A stretch of 20,341 bases of DNA from an uncultured Dialister sp. (GTDB lineage Bacteria; Bacillota; Negativicutes; Veillonellales; Dialisteraceae): NCBI GenBank assembly GCA_900545785.1, contig URAA01000011.1:1-20341 (forward strand). Reading direction: 5' to 3'. Within the stretch, counting starts at the first letter, position 1; each line of letters starts with the position of its first letter. Made by a program: the position numbers and the translations under genes. The notes beneath the pieces were generated by a model, which saw only the letters and a program-made list of their open reading frames with translations, had not been told where the DNA came from and made no database searches. Below are positions 1-7,717 of the stretch, piece by piece.

Positions 1-14
1 CGTACTTTTTCGGA

Positions 15-56
15 AGAGGATCCTCTGATTTTTATTTTATCCGTCTTTTAAAGACG
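15..56. repeat. Two short palindromes upstream of the DUF47 gene
   Basis: Positions 15-26 form a perfect 12-base palindrome (AGAGGATCCTCT) followed by a T-rich stretch. Positions 42-56 form an odd palindrome with 7-base arms (CGTCTTT / AAAGACG). The first could be the remains of an intrinsic terminator of a gene left of the window, but its stem is only about 4 bp once a loop is allowed. The second could be an operator. A weak -10-like TATGAT lies at 63-68 with no convincing -35. No function can be assigned. Confidence 0.25.
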
Positions 57-108
57 AACAAATATGATAAAATAAAACAGAACATAAATATACATTCAGG
101 AGATTACC

Positions 109-723
109 ATGAGCAACAAAGAAGAAAAATTTTTTGAGCAGCTTCGTTTATTTTGTTTAGAAAGCAGCCGGAGCGGGATGATTTTTTCAAAAATCAGTAC
201 CGGCGAAATTGATTTGGAAGAAGGAAGAGAAATGATTGCCGATATCAAAAAGAAGTTGCGGCCGGAGCGTATATCTCTTCTGGAAAAAATCTATAAACTT
301 TATAAAAGTCCCGTAGAAATTGATTTTGCAAAAAATTTTGTTTATCAAATTTACAACATTATCAATCTGATGAATGAAACCGTTTTGCATATATCTGTTT
401 TTCCTGCGGATAAAACTCCTAAAGAATTTATGATGATGACACAGCTGATTCAAAGCGCATTGGAAGAAATTTTAAAAACGTTGGAATATGCTCCCGATAT
501 ATCTGAAAATTATATGAAAATAGAAGCCCGGTACCGTAAAGTTCATGTATTTGAAGAACGAGGAGATGTCATTTATAAAGATGCATTAAGAGAGCTCTTT
601 GCAGAAGGAAAGAAACCGGAGTATATTATTTGCTGGAAAGAAATCTTTGCCGATACGGAAAAAATGCTTGATGCAGCTGCCGAATCGGTCTCTTCATTGC
701 AGCGGCTGCTTACTAATGAATAG
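109..723 (+). CDS. DUF47 / PhoU-like protein (orphan)
   Basis: All-helical 204-residue protein, the usual length of the DUF47 (PhoU_div, TIGR00153) family, whose members are commonly encoded beside Pit-type phosphate transporters and are thought to regulate them. The match is clearest in the C-terminal half: an E-x-x-x-D metal-type motif at 149-153, then a D-A-L-x-x-L-F helix (157-164) and a W-K-E-I-F...E...D helix (176-188). An earlier E-x-x-x-D occurs at 41-45. The aspartate-rich second motif I would expect near 80-90 reads I-Y-N-I-I-N-L-M-N, so its acidic ligands appear lost. AGGAG at 98-102, six bases before the ATG, fixes the start. No Pit transporter follows; the next element is a promoter and an RNA. 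A family-level call from remembered family features, not from an alignment; a phosphate role is inference. Confidence 0.6.
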   Translation: MSNKEEKFFEQLRLFCLESSRSGMIFSKISTGEIDLEEGREMIADIKKKLRPERISLLEKIYKLYKSPVEIDFAKNFVYQIYNIINLMNETVLHISVFPADKTPKEFMMMTQLIQSALEEILKTLEYAPDISENYMKIEARYRKVHVFEERGDVIYKDALRELFAEGKKPEYIICWKEIFADTEKMLDAAAESVSSLQRLLTNE

Positions 724-749
724 AAAAGCAGGCGGCAATTACGTTTATA

Positions 750-784
750 TGTACTTTTTTGACTTTTTAATGTATAATGGTAAC
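750..784 (+). promoter_or_regulatory. Promoter for the structured RNA
   Basis: A perfect -10 box TATAAT is at 773-778. The hexamer 17 bases upstream (750-755, TGTACT) is a poor -35. A better-looking TTGACT at 759-764 is only 8 bases from the -10 and cannot pair with it in a standard promoter. The expected start, about 785, coincides with the first base of the first hairpin of the downstream RNA, which supports the assignment. Confidence 0.5.
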
Positions 785-800
785 ACATGGAGGAAATGCC

Positions 801-830
801 ATGTCTATGAATGCCATTCATAGAACCTGA
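801..830 (+). CDS. Possible nine-residue leader peptide
   Basis: GGAGG at 789-793 lies seven bases before an ATG at 801 that opens a nine-codon frame (MSMNAIHRT) ending in TGA at 828-830. The frame lies inside the structured RNA, spans hairpin 2, and its ribosome site is partly in hairpin 1. A translated leader could couple ribosome movement to the terminator at 906-929. Codon content suggests no obvious amino-acid sensor, and the motif could be chance. Confidence 0.22.
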   Translation: MSMNAIHRT

Positions 831-905
831 TTGATGATTATTTCCCTGATTATCAATCCGGCTGCAGATATTTCCATACTCCTCAATGGATATTCTGCAC
901 GAAAG

Positions 906-929
906 AAGCGGTGTATGACCGCTTTTTTT
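906..929 (+). terminator. Intrinsic terminator of the structured RNA
   Basis: Seven-bp stem AAGCGGT / ACCGCTT with loop GTATG, followed directly by T-run 923-929. It lies 70 bases upstream of folP, so it either ends a separate small RNA or attenuates folP. Confidence 0.8.
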
Positions 930-930
930 G

Positions 931-963
931 TTGCCTTGCCCGGTGAAATGGTGATAGTATAAA
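931..963 (+). promoter_or_regulatory. Candidate promoter of the folP operon
   Basis: Just after the terminator there is TTGCCC (936-941) with TATAAA at 958-963, spacer 16. An alternative is TTGCCT (931-936) with an extended -10, TGATAGTAT, at 952-960. Either would start transcription near 970 and let the folate genes be transcribed independently of the upstream RNA. Confidence 0.4.
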
Positions 964-999
964 TGACATAGAAAAAGAATTAAAACAACAGGGGGTCCT

Positions 1000-1845
1000 A
1001 TGGAACATACTTATCAATGGCAAGACGGAAAAAAACTTTCTATCGGAAGAAAAACTTTAATTATGGGAATTTTAAATGTGACACCTGATTCTTTTTCTGA
1101 CGGAGGACAATGGAATACGAAAGAAAAAGCACTTGTCCATGTTAGTGACATGATTAAGGCGGGAGCGGATATCATCGATCTGGGGGCGGAATCTACCCGT
1201 CCCGGGCATCAGCCTTTGACGGCGGAAGAAGAAATAGAAAGACTGAAAAAATTTCTGCCTTATGTACCGGAAGAAAGCAGTGTACCGATATCGTTGGACA
1301 CCTATCACTGGAAAACGGCGGAATATGCATTGGGACAGGGAATCCATATCGGAAATGATATATGGGGTTTTCAATATGATCAGGGAGAAATGGCGAAAGT
1401 TTTTGCCGGTTTTGACGTGCCGATCGTCCTTATGCATAATCACGATGGTACTTGCTATAAAAATGATATGATAGATGAAATGAAAAGATTTTTTAAACGC
1501 ACAGTGGAGATAGCGCTTCGGGCAGGAGTGAAAGAAAAAAATATCATCTTGGATCCGGGAATCGGCTTCGGCTTCGGCAAAGACAGCAACCAAAATTTGG
1601 AAGTCCTTCGCCGCTTGGATGAACTGACCGGCTATTTCCCTTATCCGTGGCTGCTCGGAGTCAGTCGCAAACGTTTTATCGGAGACATCTTGGGAACGGC
1701 AGCGGAAGAGAGAGATGAAGGAACCGGTGCCGTTGATTTGTGGGGAGTCACAAAGGGATGTTCCATTCTTCGTGTTCACAATGTGAAGATGGCGGTTCGT
1801 TTATCTAAGGTTTGGGATGCTTTGAAAAATAATGTGGTTTTATAA
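1000..1845 (+). CDS. folP: Dihydropteroate synthase, with a Phe-Gly insertion
   Basis: Cytoplasmic enzyme that joins p-aminobenzoate to 6-hydroxymethyl-dihydropterin diphosphate to give dihydropteroate; target of sulfonamides. 281 residues, normal length. Visible motifs in order: G-I-L-N-V-T-P-D-S-F-S-D-G-G (23-36), D-L-G-A-E-S-T-R-P-G (60-69), S-L-D-T (98-101), N-D-I-W-G (119-123), M-H-N-H (145-148), L-D-P-G (184-187), S-R-K-R-F-I-G (222-228) and R-V-H (258-260). The pterin/pABA loop after D185-P-G reads IGFGFGK, two residues longer than the usual IGFGK or IGFAK; at DNA level GGCTTC is tandemly repeated at 1564-1575. AGGGGG ends four bases before the ATG. First gene of a folP-folB-folK set, so this is the native enzyme and not an acquired sul gene. 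Identity is certain; the effect of the insertion is inference. Confidence 0.96.
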   Translation: MEHTYQWQDGKKLSIGRKTLIMGILNVTPDSFSDGGQWNTKEKALVHVSDMIKAGADIIDLGAESTRPGHQPLTAEEEIERLKKFLPYVPEESSVPISLDTYHWKTAEYALGQGIHIGNDIWGFQYDQGEMAKVFAGFDVPIVLMHNHDGTCYKNDMIDEMKRFFKRTVEIALRAGVKEKNIILDPGIGFGFGKDSNQNLEVLRRLDELTGYFPYPWLLGVSRKRFIGDILGTAAEERDEGTGAVDLWGVTKGCSILRVHNVKMAVRLSKVWDALKNNVVL

Positions 1846-1857
1846 TCGGTGGATAGT

Positions 1858-2217
1858 ATGGATACGATCAAATTAAAAGGGATGGTATTTTACGGATACC
1901 ATGGAACGGACAAGGAAGAAAATGTATTGGGACAACGTTTTGTTGTCGATACAGAGATGAATTTAAATTTATCGAAGGCAGGGAAAACGGATGAACTTGA
2001 AAATTCCGTCAATTATGCCGATGTGTTTGAGAAAATAAAAGAAATCGTAGAAGGAAAACCTTGCCGGCTTTTAGAACGTGTGGCATGGCTGATTAATGAA
2101 AAAATACTGGATGTATATCCGACGGTAGAAAAAGTCACTACAACGATACATAAGCCGGGGGCGCCCATACAGGGAGTTTTGAAGGATGTAGCGGTGACTC
2201 TCAGTGAAAAAAGATGA
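1858..2217 (+). CDS. folB: Dihydroneopterin aldolase
   Basis: Converts 7,8-dihydroneopterin to 6-hydroxymethyl-dihydropterin and glycolaldehyde, the step that supplies FolK. The 119-residue product has the family marks: L-K-G-M-x-F-Y-G-Y-H-G near the N-terminus, V-N-Y-A-D-V-F in the middle, the L-L-E-R-V-A pocket helix, and H-K-P-G-A-P-I near the C-terminus containing the catalytic lysine. I prefer the ATG at 1858, preceded by a weak GGTGG; an in-frame GTG at 1849 would add three residues and lies only three bases after folP. Its stop overlaps the folK start as ATGA, typical of translational coupling. Confidence 0.93.
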   Translation: MDTIKLKGMVFYGYHGTDKEENVLGQRFVVDTEMNLNLSKAGKTDELENSVNYADVFEKIKEIVEGKPCRLLERVAWLINEKILDVYPTVEKVTTTIHKPGAPIQGVLKDVAVTLSEKR

Positions 2218-2711
2218 AATACATCATTTCAATGGGATCTAATCTGGGAAAGTCGCAAGAAATAATGGTGAATGCGCTAAGAGATTTGGAAAAATCATCG
2301 CGCTGGAAAACTCTTAAAAAATCATCATTTTACAGGACGGCCCCTTGGGGGAAAACAGATCAGCCCGATTTTTTAAATGCCGTTATTGAAACAGAATGGG
2401 AAGGAACGCCGGAATCATTGCTTCGTTTTTTGCAGCAGACGGAGAACCGGCACGGCCGGACGAGAGAAATTCATTGGGGGCCGAGGACACTGGATCTGGA
2501 TCTGATTTATGGAGAAAATGAAGAACGAAATACTAAATTTTTGACATTGCCGCATCTTTTTTTCTGGGATCGGCCTTTTGTGCTGGTTCCATTGGAAGAA
2601 GTAGAACCGGAATTTATTTTTAAAGAACAGAAAATTCACGATCGGATTATGGAAATACAAGGATATGAGGAGGTTAAGAAAGAACCGGCTTCATGGGAAG
2701 GAGGATGGTAA
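2214..2711 (+). CDS. folK: 2-amino-4-hydroxy-6-hydroxymethyldihydropteridine pyrophosphokinase (HPPK)
   Basis: Transfers pyrophosphate from ATP to 6-hydroxymethyl-dihydropterin, making the substrate of FolP. 165 residues, normal for the family. The N-terminal G-S-N-L-G-K-S loop, the Y-R-T-A-P-W-G segment, and the HPPK signature W-G-P-R-T-L-D-L-D-L-I-Y-G are all present, including the paired aspartates that hold magnesium. The start is the ATG in the four-base overlap with folB; the TAA stop at 2709-2711 overlaps the mfd ATG by one base. The C-terminus (K-K-E-P-A-S-W-E-G-G-W) is encoded across the mfd ribosome binding site. Confidence 0.95.
   Translation: MKYIISMGSNLGKSQEIMVNALRDLEKSSRWKTLKKSSFYRTAPWGKTDQPDFLNAVIETEWEGTPESLLRFLQQTENRHGRTREIHWGPRTLDLDLIYGENEERNTKFLTLPHLFFWDRPFVLVPLEEVEPEFIFKEQKIHDRIMEIQGYEEVKKEPASWEGGW
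2698..2704 (+). promoter_or_regulatory. Ribosome binding site that fixes the mfd start
   Basis: AAGGAGG inside the end of folK lies six bases before the ATG at 2711. Two upstream in-frame ATGs (2693 and 2705) would precede or abut this site, so they are unlikely starts. Confidence 0.75.
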
Positions 2712-5700
2712 TGGAGAACATACAGAAGATTGCCAATGTGCAAACAACGGCGTCCGTTTCGGATTTGATAAACCGCGGCGGGCGGGAATCATTCGTCTTT
2801 GACGATGATATAGGAGAAAAACTCGTCGAATCATTACGGGAGAAAAAAGAAATTGAAAGATTTACCGCTTTGTTTGCAGGGAAAGGGCCCGTTATGGTTT
2901 CAGGGGCCGGAGATTCTCAAAAATCTTTATTATCAGCCTTGGCGGCCAAACCGGAGAAAGCAATGATTGTTCTTGTTCCCGAAGAAAAAGATATTCTTCG
3001 TTGGGAGCAGGATTTACATTTTTTTATGCCGGAGAGAGAGATTCTTTCTTTTCCCGTGGTGGAAGAATCGGAATTCAAGGTCACCTTCTCCGGTACGGAA
3101 CGGTTAAGAGAACGGATGCAAAGTTTAGCCGCTCTGATGAACGGTGATCCTGTCCTTGTTATAGCCACGACTGTGGAAGCGGCGCAAATGATTACGGCTC
3201 CGTCGCAGCTGGAAGAAGGCATTCTCTCCATTTCCATGGGGGAAGAAATAGAAAGAGAAAAATTATTATCCGACTTGGTCCGCCGCGGCTATGAAAGAAC
3301 GGATCAGGTGGAAAGATGCGGTCATTTTTCTGTTCGGGGAGACATTATCGATATTTTTGCCATTAACGAAAAACATCCCGTCCGTATTGAATTTTTCGGA
3401 GATGAAGTGGACAGCATCCGTTCTTTTGATGAAGATACCCAGCGGTCATTTCATAATTTGGACAGATTTTCCTTTTTACCGCTAAAAATAAAAGGTGAAC
3501 AAAATGCAACGCTCCTATCTTATCTTACAAACGGAATATTGATCTATGATGAGCCTCAAAGAGGGGAAGAGGAACTGAAAAAATATTTCCATGAAGAATC
3601 TTTAAACAGAGAAAAAGCGTTCAGCTGGGAAGATTTGATCCGCTTTCCTCGAAAAAATAAAGAAAATAAAAATGAGGAAATATTATTTTCTTTTTTGAAA
3701 AGAGAAATAAACGGTTTTAAAATAAAAGAAAGTGAGAGTTGGAACGGGCGGACAATGGTGAATTACCAGCGTCAGATTCCGCTTTTTATGAATGATTTGT
3801 CCCGCTTGCTTGAAGAAGGATGGCAGGCAGGGATTGTGACTCCCCGTCATTCGGAAAGAAAAGAATTGGAGGAATATCTGGCAGATTACCATATTCCCCT
3901 GTCCTCTCAATTGAAAAACGGATGTGTCACACTGTTTAATAACATTATATCCGGCGGATTTGAACTGCCCTTTTTAAAAACAGCATTGATTGCGTCCGGG
4001 GATATTCTGGGAAACCAAAAAATCCGTCACTATAAAGCCGGCGAAAAAGGGAAACAAATCCGGTATTTTTCAGATCTGCAAGCAGGAGACTATGTAGTAC
4101 AGAGAGTCCACGGAATCGGGAAATATACGGGAGTGACCACTATCGAACTGGAGGGAATCCACAGAGATTACATTACCATTCAATATGCCGGTTCCGACAA
4201 GTTATATCTGCCGATGGAACAGATTGCCACATTGGAAAAATATATCGGTCCCGAAGGTCAGGTGCCTGCGCTCCATCATATGGGCGGCGTCCAATGGAGT
4301 AAAATACAAAATAAAGCAAAAAAATCGATCGAAGATTTGGCGGAAAAACTCTTGGAAGTTTACGCGGGAAGAGAAATCATGGAAGGAATTTCTTTTTTGC
4401 CCGATACGGCGGAACAGAGGGAATTTGAAGACACATTTCCTTTTGTGGAAACCGACGATCAGATAACGGCCGTCGAATCGGTCAAACGTGCGATGGAAAG
4501 GCCGTCTCCCATGGATATGCTCGTTTGTGGCGACGTGGGATTCGGAAAAACGGAAGTGGCCATGCGGGCTGTTTTTAAATGTGTCATGAGCGGTTATCAG
4601 GCCATGGTGATATGTCCGACCACAGTTCTTTCCAGACAGCACTATACGACTTTTACGGAACGGATGGATAATTTCGGCGTAAACACGGCTATACTGAATC
4701 GCTTTACCACGGCAAAAGCAAAAAAAGAAATCTTAGCCAAACTGGCAAGCGGAGAAATTGATGTCATTATCGGTACCCATGCCGTCTTATCGGATAAAAT
4801 AAAGTGCCGCAGGCTGGGTCTTCTCGTGATAGATGAAGAGCAGCGCTTCGGAGTTATGCAAAAAGAAAAATGGAAATCTTGGTCGAAAGGACTGGACGTT
4901 CTTACCTTGTCCGCCACGCCGATACCGAGAACTTTGCATATGAGCCTGACCGGTGTAAGAGATATGGTGACCATGACACAGCCGCCGTCCAATCGTCATG
5001 CCATACAGACTTATGTGACGGAATATAATGATGATATCGTGAAAGATGCAATTATAAGAGAAAAAGCAAGAGGCGGACAAACTTATTTTATTTATAACCG
5101 CATAGAGAGCATAGATGCCATGGAAGCGCATTTGAGGGCGATTTTGCCGAAAGATATAAGTATCGGCGTCGCATTCGGAAGAATGGACGGAAAACAATTG
5201 GAAGAAGTCATGGTTGATTTTTATGAAAAAAGATATGATGTTCTTCTTTGTACCACCTTGATAGAAAACGGGGTGGATCAGCCGAATGCAAATACGATGC
5301 TTGTCTATGATGCGGATAAACTGGGCCTGTCCCAAATTTATCAAATGAGAGGCCGTGTGGGGCGATCGGAGAAAATTGCCCGGGCGTGGTTTTTCTACCG
5401 CCAGGGGAAAGTACTTTCCGAAGTAGCGGAAAAACGATTGAATACGATTCGGGAGTTTACCGAATTGGGAAGCGGATTTAAAATTGCCATGCGTGATTTG
5501 GAAATTCGCGGAGCGGGCAATCTTTTGGGATCCCAGCAGCATGGAAATATTGCCAGCGTCGGTTTTGCCACATACTGCAATATGCTGGACGAGGCGGTTT
5601 CAAGGTTGAAGGCGGAAAAAGAGAATAAACCGGTACCGAAAAAGCTGCCCGAAACCACGGTGGAATTACGGCAGGATGCTTATCTCGATGAAGATTACAT

Positions 5701-6115
5701 TCCCGGAGAAGAACAAAAAATGGAAATTTATCGCCGTCTGGCCGTTATAGAAACGGAAGAGGAATTGACAGATTTCATTGATGAAGTCATTGATCGGTTC
5801 GGAAGTCCCACGGCACCGGCGGAACGATTGTTCATGGTGGCCCGCATCCGTACGGCAGCAAGAAAATTGGGGATCGGGAGTATTTTGGATGAAGGGGCGA
5901 CATTGCTTCTTACCTGGGCGGATGAAGAACCGATGCGTCGGTGGAATATGAATCTTCTTCCCCGATTTTACATGTCAAAACTTCATTTTTTGCCAGGTTC
6001 GCCTGCCCGTGTTAGAATTAAAAAAGCTGACATTTCAGGGAATATTGTGAAATGGACGGCCGATCTGATTCATGAAATAACAAAAGAAATATTTTCAGGA
6101 GAAAAACGTGCGTAA
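2711..6115 (+). CDS. mfd: Transcription-repair coupling factor Mfd
   Basis: ATP-driven translocase that pushes stalled RNA polymerase off damaged DNA and recruits UvrA. 1134 residues, close to the usual 1,150-1,180. Order seen: UvrB-like N-terminal region; CarD-like RNA polymerase-interacting domain about 450-505 (G-D-Y-V-V-Q-R-V-H-G-I-G-x-Y...D-Y-I-T-I-Q-Y); RecG-type helicase with Walker A G-D-V-G-F-G-K-T at 607-614, D-E-E-Q box at 708-711 and G-R-V-G-R-S motif VI at 881-886; then the C-terminal TRCF regulatory domain. No frameshift or missing helicase motif. It is coupled to folK by a one-base overlap and to the flippase by eight bases. Mfd next to a SpoVB-type flippase and MazG matches the B. 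subtilis mfd-(spoVT)-yabM-yabN order. Confidence 0.97.
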   Translation: MENIQKIANVQTTASVSDLINRGGRESFVFDDDIGEKLVESLREKKEIERFTALFAGKGPVMVSGAGDSQKSLLSALAAKPEKAMIVLVPEEKDILRWEQDLHFFMPEREILSFPVVEESEFKVTFSGTERLRERMQSLAALMNGDPVLVIATTVEAAQMITAPSQLEEGILSISMGEEIEREKLLSDLVRRGYERTDQVERCGHFSVRGDIIDIFAINEKHPVRIEFFGDEVDSIRSFDEDTQRSFHNLDRFSFLPLKIKGEQNATLLSYLTNGILIYDEPQRGEEELKKYFHEESLNREKAFSWEDLIRFPRKNKENKNEEILFSFLKREINGFKIKESESWNGRTMVNYQRQIPLFMNDLSRLLEEGWQAGIVTPRHSERKELEEYLADYHIPLSSQLKNGCVTLFNNIISGGFELPFLKTALIASGDILGNQKIRHYKAGEKGKQIRYFSDLQAGDYVVQRVHGIGKYTGVTTIELEGIHRDYITIQYAGSDKLYLPMEQIATLEKYIGPEGQVPALHHMGGVQWSKIQNKAKKSIEDLAEKLLEVYAGREIMEGISFLPDTAEQREFEDTFPFVETDDQITAVESVKRAMERPSPMDMLVCGDVGFGKTEVAMRAVFKCVMSGYQAMVICPTTVLSRQHYTTFTERMDNFGVNTAILNRFTTAKAKKEILAKLASGEIDVIIGTHAVLSDKIKCRRLGLLVIDEEQRFGVMQKEKWKSWSKGLDVLTLSATPIPRTLHMSLTGVRDMVTMTQPPSNRHAIQTYVTEYNDDIVKDAIIREKARGGQTYFIYNRIESIDAMEAHLRAILPKDISIGVAFGRMDGKQLEEVMVDFYEKRYDVLLCTTLIENGVDQPNANTMLVYDADKLGLSQIYQMRGRVGRSEKIARAWFFYRQGKVLSEVAEKRLNTIREFTELGSGFKIAMRDLEIRGAGNLLGSQQHGNIASVGFATYCNMLDEAVSRLKAEKENKPVPKKLPETTVELRQDAYLDEDYIPGEEQKMEIYRRLAVIETEEELTDFIDEVIDRFGSPTAPAERLFMVARIRTAARKLGIGSILDEGATLLLTWADEEPMRRWNMNLLPRFYMSKLHFLPGSPARVRIKKADISGNIVKWTADLIHEITKEIFSGEKRA

Positions 6116-7712
6116 GAATTCATTTATACAAGGTGCTCTGATACTGACTGTAGCAGGAATTCTTGTAAAATTTATAGGAGCGGTCAGCCGAATTTATCTG
6201 TCCCGTCTTCTCGGCGGCGAAGGAATCGGTCTGTACCAGATGGCCTATCCTATTTATATGCTTTGTTTGTCAATCTCATCGGCAGGACTGCCGGTGGCTA
6301 TTTCCATCATGGTAGCGGAACGAAATGCCATCAATGATTATTGGGGCGGACAAAAAGTATTTCGCATATCTATGACGGCCCTGACAATCACGGGCATCGT
6401 TTTCAGTGTCCTGTTATATTTTGGCGCAGGCTGGCTTATCGATTCGAATATCGTAACCGATGAGAGAGCCTATTGGTCATTGGTTGCACTCTCGCCGGCC
6501 GTATTGGGAGCCACTTTGCTCGCTTCGCTTCGCGGATATTTTCAAGGTTTGCAAATGATGACGCCTACGGCAGTTTCACAAATTGTGGAACAAATTGTCC
6601 GGGTCGGTACCATGATTGCTCTGGCGGTTATATTGATGCCCTACGGCTTGGAATACGGTGCGGCAGGAGCTACTTTCGGCGCGGCACCGGGAGCATTTGT
6701 CGGAATATTTGTGCTGATCATTTTCTTTTTCCTGACTAAAAACTGGAGAAAAGAATTGGCGGCAAACCAAGATAAAAATATCAAGCCTTTAGGCGGTGTC
6801 TCTATCTTAAAAAGACTTATGGTTCTTGCCGTACCTGTTTCTTTGGCAAACATTATGCTTCCCATCGTTTCTAATATTGATTTGCTGATCGTGCCGCGGC
6901 GTCTGGGTGTGGCAGGATTTTCCGTGGAAGAAGCAACCACGCTGTTCGGGTATCTGACCGGGATGGCGACCGCTTTGGTCAATATGCCGACCATCGTAAC
7001 GGCTTCGCTTGCAGCCAGTCTGGTTCCGGTCATTTCAGAGGCAGTGGCACGGAACAAAGGGGAGATTATTTTAGAACGTACAGATACAGCCATGCGTCTT
7101 GCCAATATAATTACGATACCTTCTTTTATCGGCATGTGTGTGATTGCCACACCTATTTCAGCGATGCTCTATGCAACTCCCGATGCAGGCCCTTCTATCG
7201 CGGTGATGAGTTTCGGCGTATTTCTTTTGGGTGTACAGCAGGTCACGACCGGTGTTTTGCAGGGAATGGGGAAAACGGCAATTCCTTTCCTGAATATGGT
7301 GGCAAGTGCGGCGGTTAAAGTAGTTCTTTCGTGGAATCTGACCGCGCTGCCCTCGTGGGGAGTTTTGGGAGCAGCTTGGGCGACGAATGCCGATTTCGGT
7401 GTTGCTGCACTGCTCAATCTGGTATTCTTATATAAATATAAGAAATACATGTTGGATATGACACATACGGTAAAACTTTTTATAGCGGCAGGAATTATGG
7501 GGGCTGTCGTAGTGGCAGTCTATGACGGATTGATGGTCGTAATGAAAAGTAATACGATGGCAACCTTGGCGGCTATTATTGCAGGAGGCATGGTTTACTG
7601 TGCGGCTATCGTGCTGATTCGTGCCGTAAGAGGCGATGATGTCCGACGTATCCCTAAAATAGGGGAAACCCTTGCAAATTTTGTGGATAAAGTAAGTCTT
7701 CTGAAAAAATAA
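6108..7712 (+). CDS. MurJ/SpoVB-type polysaccharide or lipid flippase
   Basis: Inner-membrane protein of 534 residues with roughly 14 hydrophobic segments, of the MVF (mouse virulence factor)/polysaccharide-synthase superfamily. The N-terminus (G-A-L-I-L-T-V-A-G-I-L-V-K-F-I-G-A-V-S-R-I-Y-L-S-R-L-L-G, shown with spacing) followed by G-E-G-I-G-L-Y-Q-M-A-Y-P-I-Y is the hallmark of the SpoVB/YabM/YkvU branch. Such proteins flip polyprenyl-linked sugars, in some cases lipid II. The position after mfd and before mazG is that of B. subtilis yabM, so peptidoglycan or exopolysaccharide precursor export is likely; the substrate cannot be read from the sequence. The start is GTG at 6108, set by AGGAG at 6097-6101 with six bases of spacing, and overlaps mfd by eight bases. 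Confidence 0.88.
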   Translation: MRKNSFIQGALILTVAGILVKFIGAVSRIYLSRLLGGEGIGLYQMAYPIYMLCLSISSAGLPVAISIMVAERNAINDYWGGQKVFRISMTALTITGIVFSVLLYFGAGWLIDSNIVTDERAYWSLVALSPAVLGATLLASLRGYFQGLQMMTPTAVSQIVEQIVRVGTMIALAVILMPYGLEYGAAGATFGAAPGAFVGIFVLIIFFFLTKNWRKELAANQDKNIKPLGGVSILKRLMVLAVPVSLANIMLPIVSNIDLLIVPRRLGVAGFSVEEATTLFGYLTGMATALVNMPTIVTASLAASLVPVISEAVARNKGEIILERTDTAMRLANIITIPSFIGMCVIATPISAMLYATPDAGPSIAVMSFGVFLLGVQQVTTGVLQGMGKTAIPFLNMVASAAVKVVLSWNLTALPSWGVLGAAWATNADFGVAALLNLVFLYKYKKYMLDMTHTVKLFIAAGIMGAVVVAVYDGLMVVMKSNTMATLAAIIAGGMVYCAAIVLIRAVRGDDVRRIPKIGETLANFVDKVSLLKK

Positions 7713-7717
7713 AATGG

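Larger units (their letters stand above)
785..929 (+). ncRNA. Candidate structured RNA (leader or sRNA), five hairpins with terminator
   Basis: About 145 bases between a promoter and an intrinsic terminator fold into tightly packed hairpins. H1: ACATGG (785-790) with CCATGT (799-804), loop AGGAAATG. H2: TCTATGAA (804-811) with TTCATAGA (817-824). H3: TTGATGAT (831-838) with ATTATCAA (848-855), one G-U pair. H4: TGCAGA (863-868) with TCTGCA (894-899), extended by further pairs up to CCA/TGG and closed by a 10-base loop holding TCCTC. H5: AAGCGGT (906-912) with ACCGCTT (918-924) followed by seven Ts, a clear terminator. The H4 loop can pair with GAGGA of H1 (790-794). I do not recognise a known family; THF, ZTP and T-box signatures are absent. 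It may be an attenuating leader of folP or, because a second promoter candidate follows the terminator, a stand-alone small RNA. Confidence 0.55.

Noticed and set aside
759..778. TTGACT and TATAAT as a matched promoter pair
   Set aside because: The spacer is only 8 bases; only the -10 is retained in the promoter call.
785..929. Known riboswitch (THF, ZTP) or T-box upstream of folP
   Set aside because: I looked for the ZTP and THF conserved cores and the T-box T-loop sequence and found none; the hairpin layout also differs.
1072..1779. 235-codon open frame antisense to folP
   Set aside because: It lies wholly within folP, whose product matches DHPS along its length; the antisense product has no recognisable domain and no ribosome site.
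1000..1845. An acquired sul-type resistance gene
   Set aside because: The gene heads a folP-folB-folK set, keeps ordinary DHPS motifs, and has codon use like its neighbours; only the Phe-Gly loop is Sul-like.
4787..5542. 251-codon open frame antisense to mfd
   Set aside because: It covers the conserved helicase region of mfd and its translation resembles no family; a shadow frame.
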